Assembly: GCF_902502825.2 (NCBI RefSeq) | Contig: NZ_LR723670.1 | Location: forward strand, 1,550,001 to 1,614,000 | Source of the DNA: Pseudorhizobium flavum | GTDB lineage: Bacteria > Pseudomonadota > Alphaproteobacteria > Rhizobiales > Rhizobiaceae | DNA length: 64,000 nucleotides | Direction of reading: 5' to 3' | Shown here: positions 52,397-62,662 of the stretch, one piece after another | How the letters are laid out: each line of letters opens with the position of its first letter | Numbering within the stretch: position 1 is the stretch's first letter | The notes under the pieces: model-generated | Databases searched by the model: none | What the model was told of the DNA's origin: nothing | The model's input: the letters and a program-made list of their open reading frames with translations, nothing else | Position numbers and translations under genes: made by a program

Positions 52397-55312
52397 ATGC
52401 TCGACAAAACCTATGATTCCGCCGCCGTCGAACCGAAGATCGCAGCCGCCTGGGAAGAGGCCGACGCCTTCCGCGCAGGCGCCAATGCCGCACCCGGTGC
52501 CGAGACCTTCACCATTGTCATTCCGCCGCCGAATGTCACCGGATCGCTGCACATGGGCCACGCGCTCAACAACACGCTGCAGGACATCATGGTGCGTTTC
52601 GAGCGGATGCGCGGCAAGGACGTGCTGTGGCAGCCGGGCATGGATCATGCCGGCATTGCGACGCAGATGGTGGTCGAGCGCCAGCTGGCCGAACGCCAGC
52701 TGCCTGGTCGACGGGAGATGGGCCGCGAGGCCTTCATCGACAAGGTCTGGGAGTGGAAGGCCGAGTCGGGCGGGCTGATCTTCAACCAGCTGAAGCGCCT
52801 CGGCGCTTCCTGCGACTGGTCGCGCGAGCGCTTCACCATGGACGAGGGCCTGTCGCAAGCGGTTCTTGAAGTTTTCGTAACGCTTTATAAGGAAGGGCTC
52901 ATCTATCGCGGCAAGCGCCTCGTCAACTGGGACCCCAAGTTCGAGACCGCGATTTCCGACATCGAGGTCGAAAATCGCGAAGTCGACGGCCACATGTGGC
53001 ACTTCAAGTATCCGCTGGCGGGCGGCGAGACCTACACCTATGTCGAGAAGGATGCCGACGGCAACGTCATTCTCCAGGAAGAGCGAGACTACATCTCCAT
53101 CGCCACGACCCGCCCGGAGACAATGCTGGGTGACGGTGCGGTTGCCGTGCATCCCTCGGATGAACGCTATGCTGCAATCGTCGGCAAGCTCTGCGAGATC
53201 CCGGTCGGGCCGAAGGAACATCGTCGCCTGATCCCGATCATCACCGACGAATATCCGGATCCGACGTTCGGTTCCGGCGCCGTGAAGATCACCGGTGCGC
53301 ACGACTTCAACGACTACCAGGTCGCCCGCCGCAACAACATCCCGCTTTACCGCCTGATGGATACGCAGGCGCGCCTGCGCGAAGATGGCGAGCCCTATGC
53401 GGTCTATGCCGCCCGTGCCCTGGAGATCGCGAAGTCCGGCGAACTGCCGACGGAATCCGAAGTCGACGACATCAACCTCGTGCCCGACGAATATCGCGGC
53501 CTTGACCGCTACGAGGCCCGCAAGCGCATCGTCGACGCGATCAATGTCGAAGGCCTAGCCGTGACGGTCAAGGACGCCGAGGGAAATGACGTTCCTTACG
53601 TCGACAACAAGAAGATCATGCAGCCGTTTGGCGACCGCTCCAACGTGGTCATCGAACCCATGCTGACCGACCAGTGGTTCGTCGATGCCGAGACCTTGGC
53701 GAAGCCGGCGATCGCTGCCGTGCGCGAGGGCCGCACGAAGTTCGTGCCGAAGAACTGGGAAAAAACCTATTTCGAGTGGATGGAGAACATCCAGCCCTGG
53801 TGCATCTCCCGCCAGCTCTGGTGGGGTCACCAGATCCCAGCCTGGTACGGACCGGACGGGCAGGTCTTCGTGGAAAAGACCGAGGAGGAGGCGTTGCACG
53901 CCGCTATCCAGCACTACATCGCACACGAGGGCCCCATGAAGGCCTATGTCGAGGACCTGCTGGAGAACTTCAAGCCGGGGGGAATCCTGACGCGCGACGA
54001 AGACGTGCTCGACACCTGGTTCTCGTCGGCGCTCTGGCCCTTCTCGACACTGGGATGGCCGGAGCAGACGAAGGAGTTGGAGAAGTACTATCCGACCAGC
54101 GTTCTGGTGACCGGATTCGACATCATCTTCTTTTGGGTAGCCCGGATGATGATGATGGGCCTGCATTTCATGCAGGACGAGGACGGCAATCCCGTCGCGC
54201 CGTTCCACACCGTCTATGTTCATGCTCTGGTTCGCGACAAGAACGGCCAGAAGATGTCGAAGTCCAAAGGCAACGTCATCGACCCGCTCGAACTGATCGA
54301 CGAATACGGTGCGGATGCGCTGCGCTTCACACTTGCCATCATGGCAGCGCAGGGCAGGGACGTGAAGCTCGATCCCGCGCGCATTGCCGGCTATCGCAAC
54401 TTCGGCACCAAGCTCTGGAACGCGACCCGGTTTGCCGAGATGAACGGCGTCAAGCGCGACCCGCACTTCATCCCGGAAACCTCGACGCTTACCATCAACC
54501 GCTGGATCCTGACCGAGCTCGCGAGCACCATCCGCGATGTCACGGATGCGATCGAGACCCAGCGCTTCAACGATGCGGCTGGCTCCCTCTACCGCTTCGT
54601 CTGGAACCAGTTCTGCGATTGGTATCTGGAGCTTCTTAAACCAGTCTTCTCCGGCGCAGACGAGAAGGCAAAGGTGGAGGCGCAAGCCTGTGCGGCCTAT
54701 GTGCTCGAGGAGACCTACAAGCTACTGCATCCGTTCATGCCGTTCATGACGGAAGAGCTGTGGGCGCACACGGCGGACCGCGACACGCTGCTCTGCCACG
54801 CCGACTGGCCGGCGCCGGAGTTCGCCGATGAGGTGGCGGCGGCCGAGATCAACTGGTTGATCGATCTCGTTTCCGGTCTTCGCTCGGCGCGCGCCGAGAT
54901 GAACGTGCCGCCAGCCGCGGTAGCGCCGCTCGTCGTCGTGGGCGCCAGCGAGCAGACGGAGACCCGGCTGAAACGGCACGACGCGGCGATCCGGCGTCTC
55001 GCGCGGGTTGAGAGCATCGAGACGGCGCAGACCGCTCCCAAGGGGGCGGCCCAGGTCGTGGTGGGCGAAGCGATTGCCTGCCTTCCGCTTGGAAGCCTCA
55101 TCGACCTCGCGGCGGAAAAGGCGCGGATCGAGAAGGCGATAGGCAAGACCGAGGCCGAGATAGACCGGGTCGCCAAGAAGCTCGCCAACGAGAAGTTCGT
55201 CCAAAACGCCGACCCGGAAGTCGTGGCAGCCGAGCGAGAGCGCTATGCGGAGCTCGAGGTGCAGATGGCGAGCTTGAAGATCGCGGCACAGAGAATCGCC
55301 GAGGCCGGTTGA
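52397..55312 (+). CDS. valS: Valyl-tRNA synthetase
   Basis: 971 aa. Class I HIGH motif is HMGH (52-55) within PPPNVTGSLHMGH. The KMSKS loop is KMSKS at 619-623. The editing CP1 domain lies between them (TTRPETMLGDGAVAVHP). The C-terminal coiled coil (KARIEKAIGKTEAEIDRVAKK) binds the tRNA. It starts 65 bp after the popZ terminator and ends at its own hairpin. Confidence 0.98.
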   Translation: MLDKTYDSAAVEPKIAAAWEEADAFRAGANAAPGAETFTIVIPPPNVTGSLHMGHALNNTLQDIMVRFERMRGKDVLWQPGMDHAGIATQMVVERQLAERQLPGRREMGREAFIDKVWEWKAESGGLIFNQLKRLGASCDWSRERFTMDEGLSQAVLEVFVTLYKEGLIYRGKRLVNWDPKFETAISDIEVENREVDGHMWHFKYPLAGGETYTYVEKDADGNVILQEERDYISIATTRPETMLGDGAVAVHPSDERYAAIVGKLCEIPVGPKEHRRLIPIITDEYPDPTFGSGAVKITGAHDFNDYQVARRNNIPLYRLMDTQARLREDGEPYAVYAARALEIAKSGELPTESEVDDINLVPDEYRGLDRYEARKRIVDAINVEGLAVTVKDAEGNDVPYVDNKKIMQPFGDRSNVVIEPMLTDQWFVDAETLAKPAIAAVREGRTKFVPKNWEKTYFEWMENIQPWCISRQLWWGHQIPAWYGPDGQVFVEKTEEEALHAAIQHYIAHEGPMKAYVEDLLENFKPGGILTRDEDVLDTWFSSALWPFSTLGWPEQTKELEKYYPTSVLVTGFDIIFFWVARMMMMGLHFMQDEDGNPVAPFHTVYVHALVRDKNGQKMSKSKGNVIDPLELIDEYGADALRFTLAIMAAQGRDVKLDPARIAGYRNFGTKLWNATRFAEMNGVKRDPHFIPETSTLTINRWILTELASTIRDVTDAIETQRFNDAAGSLYRFVWNQFCDWYLELLKPVFSGADEKAKVEAQACAAYVLEETYKLLHPFMPFMTEELWAHTADRDTLLCHADWPAPEFADEVAAAEINWLIDLVSGLRSARAEMNVPPAAVAPLVVVGASEQTETRLKRHDAAIRRLARVESIETAQTAPKGAAQVVVGEAIACLPLGSLIDLAAEKARIEKAIGKTEAEIDRVAKKLANEKFVQNADPEVVAAERERYAELEVQMASLKIAAQRIAEAG

Positions 55313-55656
55313 CGGCACGATGACCCGAAGGCCCCGCAGCCAGTCGGCTCCGGGGCCTTTTGTGTTGCTTTAACCGAGGCAGTTGGCGAGTATCTTCCGT
55401 GGACGTCAATCGCGGATCTCATTGTTGCCACAATGACACAATCATGAGCAGGCGTGGAATGTCCTTCCAAAGTTTATGGGAATCGCGCGCGTGAAGTGAG
55501 AATACCATTCTAAATTTTGCGACAGATATTAGGGTTCCAGAATACTTTACGTAAGTTTGCGCCGGGTTGCCGTCCGGACTATTCGGTCACGGAAAGTTGT
55601 CATTTACCTTGAACCATCTACAGTCTCACCCATCGCATACCGGGAGGTGGGAAGAG
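55313..55656. other. valS terminator and porin leader, no gene
   Basis: AAGGCCCCG / CGGGGCCTT (55328-55359), followed by TTTGTG, forms the valS terminator. The remaining 300 bp have no supported gene and should hold the promoter of the FadL-type gene. Confidence 0.6.
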
Positions 55657-56922
55657 ATGAAGACAAAACGGATTTCCAAGGGTCTGATGGTGCTCGCGGC
55701 GGGCTGCGCATTTCATGCGCCGGCCATGGCAGGCGGACTTGAGCGTGGCGGCTACAATATCGACCTTCTGTTCGATGAAGGACGCTTTGCCGGAGAATCG
55801 GCCGTCACTTATGTGAACCCGCAGCGCAAGCTGAAGAATGTCCGCGATGTTGATACTACGACGGCGTTCCCCGTGCCCACGGGCGCTGGCGGTGGCAACC
55901 TCAACGGTTTGTCGGATAGCGTGGACGACACGGAAGGTTATTGGGTGCCTCGTATTGGCGCCAAGGCAGCCGTCAACGATGCGGTCGACTGCATGTTCGA
56001 CTATTCCGAGCCGTGGGGAGCCCACACCAAACCGGGGCGTGATTGGGCGGGCGCCAACGAGAATATCGAGACAAAGGTGGAAAGCCATAACTACGCCGCC
56101 ACCTGCTCCTACAAGTTCGATGTCGGGCCGGGTCAACTCCGGCTTATCGGCGGCGCGTTCTATCAGGAAGTCTATGGTTTCAAGGAGCGCCTCGTTCAGG
56201 ATTTCGCCGGCTTCCCGGTCCCTCTGTCAGGGGTAGGGAGACTGGACCTTGAAGGCGATGGCTGGGGCTGGCGCGCTGGCGTCGCCTATGAAATCCCGGA
56301 ATACGCATTTCGGGCGAGCCTCGTTTATAATAGCGAAGTCAAGCTCGACGATATCACTGGCACTCTCGATCTGAGCCAAGTCAATCCTACTCTGTATCCC
56401 GCAGCTTTCGACGTTCATGGCGCTCAGGATATGCCTGACGTCGTAGAACTAAAGGTTCAGTCCGGCATCGCGCCTGGCTGGCTTGCATTCGGCTCCGTCA
56501 AATGGACCGACTGGAGCCAGTTGCAGAAGATCCCCTTCTGCACGGCCGCCGTCACCGGCACCTGCACCACCGCCAATGGCGTCACCACGCTCGACCTCGG
56601 TTATCGTGATGGCTGGACCGTTACGGGCGGTGTCGGCCACAAGTTCAACGAGCAGTGGAGCGGAGCGGTCAGCGTTACCTGGGATCGTGGCACGTCGCAG
56701 GGCTTCGGCACACAGACCGATACCTGGACCTTTGGTGCAGGCGCTTCCTACACGCCGAACCAGAATGTCGAAGTCCGGCTCGCCGGCGCCATCGGTATTC
56801 TCACCGGTGGTTCTTCCAGTACGGTTACGCTGGATGGCGAAACCTACGGACAGCGGGTAAATTACGAGTTCGATGACGATCTCGTCGCCGCCATATCGAC
56901 CTCGGTGAAGGTCCGGTTCTGA
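55657..56922 (+). CDS. OmpP1/FadL family outer-membrane transport protein
   Basis: 421 aa from MKTKRISKGLM, with GGGAGGTGGGAAGAG upstream. Signal peptide ends APAMAGG. A 14-strand FadL-type barrel is expected: an N-terminal hatch region, GWRAGVAYEIPEYAFRASLVYNS, LAFGSVKWTDWSQ and a C-terminal Phe (STSVKVRF). It likely takes up hydrophobic compounds such as long-chain fatty acids. Confidence 0.88.
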   Translation: MKTKRISKGLMVLAAGCAFHAPAMAGGLERGGYNIDLLFDEGRFAGESAVTYVNPQRKLKNVRDVDTTTAFPVPTGAGGGNLNGLSDSVDDTEGYWVPRIGAKAAVNDAVDCMFDYSEPWGAHTKPGRDWAGANENIETKVESHNYAATCSYKFDVGPGQLRLIGGAFYQEVYGFKERLVQDFAGFPVPLSGVGRLDLEGDGWGWRAGVAYEIPEYAFRASLVYNSEVKLDDITGTLDLSQVNPTLYPAAFDVHGAQDMPDVVELKVQSGIAPGWLAFGSVKWTDWSQLQKIPFCTAAVTGTCTTANGVTTLDLGYRDGWTVTGGVGHKFNEQWSGAVSVTWDRGTSQGFGTQTDTWTFGAGASYTPNQNVEVRLAGAIGILTGGSSSTVTLDGETYGQRVNYEFDDDLVAAISTSVKVRF

Positions 56923-56940
56923 TCGGTGTTCATTGCACCC

Positions 56941-56970
56941 AAAAAAGCCCGGCCAGTGCCGGGCTTTTTT
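56941..56970. terminator. Bidirectional terminator after the FadL-type gene
   Basis: AAAAAAGCCCGGC and GCCGGGCTTTTTT flank a CAGT loop, a near-perfect symmetric terminator. Confidence 0.92.
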
Positions 56971-57397
56971 GTGAGCGGATATCTGGCGACACCTCACGCC
57001 ATTGTGACGATTTGGCAACATCTCTTTGCGACAGTGAGCCAGCGGATTGTGGGAGCCGAATTTGTCCACTTCCCGCCACAAACGGGGAGCAGCGATAAGC
57101 GCGAAAGCGGCGGACCCGCGGGGGCGGGGCGCGTAAAGTTGGAGTATCATGGGCGGGTTTCTGATGTATCGGCGAAGCGATGTGGGAACGCCCTTGCGCT
57201 TCGGTCTTCTGAAGGCAGGTTCTTCACTACGGTCACACCTGCGTCCCAGTCTTGCCGAAAAGGCGGGCTACTCTTCCAAGCTCCATTCCCCCCACGGCTC
57301 AAAGCCGGTCGGGACGTCGCAGCGAGGCGGTGTCCAGATGGATTGTGCAACAAGGCTGCCGGATACTGTCGTCCCGCTGGCCGGAAGAGTTTGAACG
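56971..57397. other. exoR leader region, no gene seen
   Basis: About 430 bp without a supported gene. It presumably carries the exoR promoter. GGAAGAG precedes the exoR start. Confidence 0.5.
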
Positions 57398-58195
57398 ATG
57401 TTGTCGATGAAAATGGGTTCCGTGCGAGTCTTGCTTCTGGGCCTTTCCCTGGCCTCCGCCATGGCTGGATCGTCGGCAGCGTTCGACATCAAGTCAGGCG
57501 TGACGAAGGAGTCGGGCCCGTTCGACCTCTTCAAGTTCGGCTTCAACGCCTACAAGAACGGCCAGAAGGAAGACGCGGTCGAAGCCTACCGTTATGCCGC
57601 CGAGAAAGGGCACACCGGCTCCCGCTGGGCTCTGGCGAACATGTATGCCGATGGCGACGGCGTGACGAAGGACGACTTCGAAGCCTTCAAGATCTACAAT
57701 GAGATCGCCGCCGCAGGTGTCGAGCCCGGCTCCGAGGACACCGGCTTCTTCATCAACGCGCTCATGTCGCTCGCCAGCTATTACCGGAGCGGTATCCCGG
57801 GGACGCCGGTGCGCCGTGACTTGTCGCAGGCGCGGCAGCTCTATTTTCAGGCGGCATCCGCCTTCGGCGTCGCGGACGCGCAGTTCGAGCTGGCGCGGAT
57901 GATGCTGGCCGGAGAGGGTGGCGGCACCAGCGTCCAGCAGGCCAAGAAATGGCTCAACCAGGCCCGCAAGAGCGGCCATCCCGGCGCCATGGCGGTTTTC
58001 GGAGACCTGCTTTTCCAGGAAGGGCACACCGTCAGGGGGCTGGCGTTCCTGACGGCAGCACTCAATCACTGCAATCCCAATGATTGCGGCTGGATGCAGC
58101 AACTGCAGGAACATGCTTTTTCGGTCGCCAATGAGCAGGATCGACGCGTGGCGGTGGCCCTGTCACAGGAGCTTGCGGCGCGCGGGGTCCAGTAG
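57398..58195 (+). CDS. exoR: Exopolysaccharide regulator ExoR (Sel1-repeat periplasmic protein)
   Basis: 265 aa with signal peptide ending GSSAAFD. Sel1-like repeats run from about residue 45: AVEAYRYAAEKGHTGSRWALANMYADGDGV, ARQLYFQAASAFGVADAQFELARMML and AKKWLNQARKSGHPGAMAVFG (each a repeat unit). ExoR binds and inhibits the ExoS sensor of the ExoS-ChvI two-component system in the periplasm and thus controls succinoglycan, flagella and acid response in rhizobia and Agrobacterium. ExoS and ChvI are not in this window. Confidence 0.93.
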   Translation: MLSMKMGSVRVLLLGLSLASAMAGSSAAFDIKSGVTKESGPFDLFKFGFNAYKNGQKEDAVEAYRYAAEKGHTGSRWALANMYADGDGVTKDDFEAFKIYNEIAAAGVEPGSEDTGFFINALMSLASYYRSGIPGTPVRRDLSQARQLYFQAASAFGVADAQFELARMMLAGEGGGTSVQQAKKWLNQARKSGHPGAMAVFGDLLFQEGHTVRGLAFLTAALNHCNPNDCGWMQQLQEHAFSVANEQDRRVAVALSQELAARGVQ

Positions 58196-58210
58196 GCGGC
58201 GTCGGAAGGA

Positions 58211-59005
58211 TCAGGCGGGCTCGAAGTCGAAGATTGCCGTCACTGGGACATGGTCCGACGGTTTCTCCCACGCACGCACATGCTTCTCGATCGCGGTCGA
58301 GCGCAAACGATCAGCGGCCTCCGGCGACAGCATAAGGTGGTCGATGCGGATGCCATTGTTCTTCTGCCACGCGCCTGCCTGATAGTCCCAGAACGTGTAA
58401 AGTTTCGGCGCATCGCTGGTGGCGCGAACGGCATCCGTCAGGCCAAGAGCCTCAAGTCGTCGGAATGCAGCACGGGTCTCCGGCAGGAAAAGCGCGTCCG
58501 TCGCCCAGGCGGCCGGATCGTAACAATCATGCGGCTCCGGTATGACATTGTAGTCGCCAGCCAAGATGAGCGGTTCCTCCAGCGCGAGGCAGTTCTCGGT
58601 ATGCCTGGCCAGTCGGTCCAGCCAGCGCAGCTTGTAGGGATACTTGACCGGATCATCGGCGGGGTTGCCGTTCGGCAGGTAGATCGAGGCAACCCTGACC
58701 GCACCGCCATGGACGGAGAAGACGCCTTCGATGTAGCGGGACTGGTCGTCGCCATCACCCTCGGGGAGACCGCGGATCACTTCGTCCGGGCGGATTTTCG
58801 AGAGCAGCGCGACGCCGTTGAAGCCTTTCTGGCCGTGGGTCTCGACATGATAGCCGAGTGCCTCGATCTCGAATCGGGGAAAGTTCTCGTCGACCGACTT
58901 GATCTCCTGCAGGCAGACGATGTCGGGAGCGGAGTCGCTGAGCCACTGGCGGAGGTTGTCGATCCTCGCCTTCACTCCGTTGATGTTCCAGGTGGCTATC
59001 TTCAT
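58211..59005 (-). CDS. xthA: Exodeoxyribonuclease III (AP endonuclease)
   Basis: 264 aa. ExoIII/APE fold: ATWNINGVKARI at the N-terminus, LQEIKS near 34 (metal Glu), LILAGDYNVIPEPHD near 146, and the C-terminal RIDHLMLSP and SDHVPV catalytic His region. Repairs abasic sites and oxidised ends. Convergent with exoR. Confidence 0.96.
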   Translation of the reverse strand: MKIATWNINGVKARIDNLRQWLSDSAPDIVCLQEIKSVDENFPRFEIEALGYHVETHGQKGFNGVALLSKIRPDEVIRGLPEGDGDDQSRYIEGVFSVHGGAVRVASIYLPNGNPADDPVKYPYKLRWLDRLARHTENCLALEEPLILAGDYNVIPEPHDCYDPAAWATDALFLPETRAAFRRLEALGLTDAVRATSDAPKLYTFWDYQAGAWQKNNGIRIDHLMLSPEAADRLRSTAIEKHVRAWEKPSDHVPVTAIFDFEPA

Positions 59006-59093
59006 CGGCGTGCCGCTCCTCTTTGCCGCTTCCTTTTAACGGAGGCGGCGCGGTTTGGAAGCCAGATCTGAAGATGCAGCGGCAAGAGCGGCC

Positions 59094-59426
59094 TTAGAGG
59101 GAGAAACTTGTACCGCAGCCGCAGCTTGCGACGGCGTTCGGATTGTTGATCTGGAAAGACTGACCGAGAAGGTTGTCGACGAAGTCGATCTGTGATCCGT
59201 CCATATAGACGAGGGAGAGGCTGTCGATCAGCACCTTAGCATCGCCATTGGCAATGACCGTGTCATCGGCGGCAGGCGCATCGGCGAGATCGAACTTGTA
59301 GGAAAAACCGGAGCATCCGCCACCCTCCACCGAGACGCGCAAAGCCTGCTTGCCTTCTTCGCCGGCGAGGATCTCGCGGATACGCTTGGCTGCCGCATCT
59401 GAAAGCGTGACGTTCGGGTTGGTCAT
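59094..59426 (-). CDS. erpA: A-type iron-sulfur cluster insertion protein ErpA
   Basis: 110 aa. The three cluster cysteines are Cys38 (GGCSGF), Cys102 and Cys104 (SCGCG). It carries Fe-S clusters to client enzymes. Same strand as xthA but 88 bp upstream; divergent from dgt. Confidence 0.95.
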   Translation of the reverse strand: MTNPNVTLSDAAAKRIREILAGEEGKQALRVSVEGGGCSGFSYKFDLADAPAADDTVIANGDAKVLIDSLSLVYMDGSQIDFVDNLLGQSFQINNPNAVASCGCGTSFSL

Positions 59427-59564
59427 CTCGTCTCCTGCCCGAGGTCAAGGCTCGGGAAAGCTTGATAGTCTCGGCTGTGGCCGCATTGCACTATAGGTAT
59501 GAACGCTTAAATGGCACGTCAATGGGCCGCAAGGCGCGAGACCGGGCGAGAGGTTAAAGGACTG

Positions 59565-60782
59565 ATGACGATCGACAAAGAGGCACTTGGCTATGGCGGC
59601 AGCGAGAAGGCGCCCTATGCGGCCAATCCGTGGGCTTCGCGCGGTCGTCTGTTTCCCGAGGGAGGAAGCCTTACCCGATCCGAGTTCCAGCGGGACCGGG
59701 ACCGCATCGTCCATGCGACCGCCTTCAGGCGTCTCAAGCACAAGACCCAGGTGTTCATCAGCCCGGACGGCGATCACTTCCGGACGCGCCTCACGCATAC
59801 GATCGAGGTAGCACAGATCGCCCGTGCGCTCGCACGTGCGTTGAAACTTGACGAGGACCTCGCCGAGGGCGTGGCGCTCGTCCATGATTTCGGTCACACG
59901 CCGTTCGGCCATACGGGCGAGGATGCCTTGGACGAGGTTCTGAGGCCTTACGGTGGCTTCGATCACAACGCCCAGTCGCTTCGGATCGTCACAAAGCTGG
60001 AACGGCGTTACGCCGATTTTGATGGCCTCAATCTGACTTGGGAAACGCTGGAAGGCCTCGTCAAGCACAACGGGCCGCTGCTGACGCCGGAAGGCGAGGG
60101 GACGCGTGGTCCCGTTCCGCAACCGATACGGGACTACTGCCAGCTCAACGATCTGGAACTGGCAAGCTTCGCGAGCCTCGAGGCGCAGGTGGCGGCAATC
60201 GCCGATGACATCGCCTACAATACACACGACATCGACGATGGCCTGCGCGCCGGGTACCTGAATTTCGCGATGCTGGAGGAAGTGCCGTTCCTCGCCGGGC
60301 TGATGAAGGAGGTCCGCGATCGCTACCCCCACCTTGAGGCCAGCCGGTTCACGCACGAGCTGATGCGCCGGCAGATCACGCGAATGGTCGAGGACGTGAT
60401 CGGATGCGCCCAGCAGAACCTCAGCGAGATCAGGCCACGGTCTTGTGCCGACGTGCGGGCCTCTGGGCGGGTGATCGCGACCTTCTCGCCGGCCATGGCC
60501 GAGACGGACAGGCTGATCAAGAAACTGCTGTTTGCCCACATCTACCGGCACCCTGAGATCATGCGTATCCGTGCGGGAGCGGCGCAGATCGTGGGCGATC
60601 TCTTCCAGGCCTACATGAACAAGCCCTCGCTGATGCGCAGCCATTACTGGGTGCAGCACATGGAGGGGTTGTCGCAGCCGGCGCGGGCACGGCATGTCGG
60701 CGATTACCTCGCCGGAATGACGGACTCCTACGCCGTCAGGGCCCATGCCGAGCTGTTTGACCGGACTCCCGATTTGCGTTAG
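59565..60782 (+). CDS. dgt: Deoxyguanosinetriphosphate triphosphohydrolase-like protein
   Basis: 405 aa from [11 protein letters not shown] with AAAGGA upstream. HD-domain metal ligands are His78 (RLTHTIEV), His107-Asp108 (VHDFGH) with His111 and His116. Converts dNTPs to deoxynucleosides and triphosphate, controlling dNTP pools. The order dgt-argS-SPOR is conserved in Rhizobiales. Confidence 0.94.
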   Translation: MTIDKEALGYGGSEKAPYAANPWASRGRLFPEGGSLTRSEFQRDRDRIVHATAFRRLKHKTQVFISPDGDHFRTRLTHTIEVAQIARALARALKLDEDLAEGVALVHDFGHTPFGHTGEDALDEVLRPYGGFDHNAQSLRIVTKLERRYADFDGLNLTWETLEGLVKHNGPLLTPEGEGTRGPVPQPIRDYCQLNDLELASFASLEAQVAAIADDIAYNTHDIDDGLRAGYLNFAMLEEVPFLAGLMKEVRDRYPHLEASRFTHELMRRQITRMVEDVIGCAQQNLSEIRPRSCADVRASGRVIATFSPAMAETDRLIKKLLFAHIYRHPEIMRIRAGAAQIVGDLFQAYMNKPSLMRSHYWVQHMEGLSQPARARHVGDYLAGMTDSYAVRAHAELFDRTPDLR

Positions 60783-60837
60783 GCAGCGCGCCAGCAGCAA
60801 CGCCTCATTAAGGATCCGCCCCGGCGGAGAACATGAC

Positions 60838-62595
60838 ATGAATCTCTTCGCCGACTTCGAGACCCGCATCAAGAACGCGCTCGAAACCATCGACCTGGTC
60901 AGGGAGAAGCGCGCGGAGATCGATTTCGACCGTATCACCGTCGAGCCGCCTCGGGACGCCAGTTATGGCGACGTTGCGACCAACGCGGCAATGGTTCTGG
61001 CGAAGCCGCTCGGGACAAATCCACGGGCACTGGCGGATCTCGTCTGCGCCGCGCTGAAGCAGGATCCCGACGTCAGCGAAGTGAGTGTTGCCGGTCCGGG
61101 CTTCATCAATCTTAGGCTCACCAAGTCCTATTGGCAGCGGCTGCTGGCAGCCATGATCGGAGCGGGTACCGACTTCGGCCGCTCGACCATCGGCGCTGGC
61201 CGCAAGACGAACGTGGAATATGTCTCCGCCAACCCGACGGGCCCGATGCATGTCGGCCATTGCCGCGGTGCCGTGGTTGGTGATGCCCTCGCAAACCTGC
61301 TTGCCTTTGCCGGCCACGAGGTGACGAAGGAATACTACATCAACGATGCGGGCAGCCAGATCGACGTCCTGGCGCGCTCCGCCTTCCTCCGCTATCGGGA
61401 GGCGCTTGGGGAGGAGATCGGCGAGATCCCTTCCGGTCTTTATCCCGGCGACTATCTTGTCCCGGTCGGCAAGGCACTTGCCGATGAGTTCGGGGTCCGC
61501 CTGCACAACATGACGGAAGACGAGTGGATGCCGCTCGTCAAGGACCGCACGATCGACGCGATGATGTCAATGATCCGGGAGGATCTTGCAGCGCTCAACG
61601 TTCATCACGATGTCTTCTTCTCAGAACGCGCGCTCCATGCGGACGGCGCGCAGCGCATCCGCACCGCGATCAATGATCTTACCTTCAAGGGGCATGTCTA
61701 TCGCGGCACGCTGCCGCCGCCGAAGGGGCAGTTGCCGGAGGACTGGGAGGATCGCGAGCAGACGCTCTTCCGCTCGACCGAGGTCGGTGACGACATCGAT
61801 CGGCCGCTGATCAAGTCGGACGGCAGCTATACCTATTTCGCCGCCGACGTCGCCTACTTCAAGGACAAGTTCGACCGCGGCTACGACGAGATGATCTACG
61901 TGCTCGGCGCAGACCACGGTGGTTACGTCAAGCGGCTGGAGGCTCTTGCTCGTGCAATCTCGGGCGGAAGTTCGAAGCTCACCGTCCTCCTGTGCCAGTT
62001 GGTCAAGCTCTACCGCGACGGCGAGCCGGTGAAGATGTCGAAGCGCTCCGGCGATTTCGTGACCCTTCGCGAAGTCGTCGATGAAGTTGGCCGGGATTCG
62101 GTCCGCTTCATGATGCTCTATCGCAAGAGCTCGGAGCCGCTTGACTTCGATTTCGCCAAGGTGACGGAGCAATCAAAGGACAATCCGGTCTTCTACGTCC
62201 AGTATGCCCATGCCCGCTGCATGTCGGTCTTCCGCCAGGCGCGCGAGGCATTTCCGGATGTCGACATTGATTCGCTGGATCTTGCTGCATCCGTCGACCG
62301 CATTCAGGACGACCACGAAATGCAGTTGATCGCGAAGATCGCCGAATATCCACGGCTAATTGAGGCGACGGCACAGTCGCAGGAGCCTCATCGACTTGCA
62401 TTTTACCTTTATGATCTGGCAAGTTTCTTCCATGCCCATTGGAACAAGGGCAAGGATCAACCTGACTTACGTTTTGTTAACGATAAGAACCGAGAATTGA
62501 GCATTGCCAGACTTGGGCTGGTGCACGCTGTCGCGTCTGTTTTGAAGTCGGGTCTGGCCATTACTGGCACTGCCGCTCCGGATGAAATGCGCTAG
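60838..62595 (+). CDS. argS: Arginyl-tRNA synthetase
   Basis: 585 aa from [11 protein letters not shown] with GGAGA upstream; an ATG at 60833 is out of frame. HIGH motif is HVGH (138-141) in [12 protein letters not shown]. The KMSKS-type loop is KMSKR (399-403). The C-terminal DALR anticodon-binding domain covers about 470-585. Follows dgt after 55 bp and precedes the SPOR gene by about 70 bp, suggesting one operon. Confidence 0.97.
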   Translation: MNLFADFETRIKNALETIDLVREKRAEIDFDRITVEPPRDASYGDVATNAAMVLAKPLGTNPRALADLVCAALKQDPDVSEVSVAGPGFINLRLTKSYWQRLLAAMIGAGTDFGRSTIGAGRKTNVEYVSANPTGPMHVGHCRGAVVGDALANLLAFAGHEVTKEYYINDAGSQIDVLARSAFLRYREALGEEIGEIPSGLYPGDYLVPVGKALADEFGVRLHNMTEDEWMPLVKDRTIDAMMSMIREDLAALNVHHDVFFSERALHADGAQRIRTAINDLTFKGHVYRGTLPPPKGQLPEDWEDREQTLFRSTEVGDDIDRPLIKSDGSYTYFAADVAYFKDKFDRGYDEMIYVLGADHGGYVKRLEALARAISGGSSKLTVLLCQLVKLYRDGEPVKMSKRSGDFVTLREVVDEVGRDSVRFMMLYRKSSEPLDFDFAKVTEQSKDNPVFYVQYAHARCMSVFRQAREAFPDVDIDSLDLAASVDRIQDDHEMQLIAKIAEYPRLIEATAQSQEPHRLAFYLYDLASFFHAHWNKGKDQPDLRFVNDKNRELSIARLGLVHAVASVLKSGLAITGTAAPDEMR

Positions 62596-62662
62596 CGTCG
62601 CCACCATTTCCCCACAAAGCACTGGCAATGCCCCGAGTAAGTGTAGGTGGGTGGACGAGGTA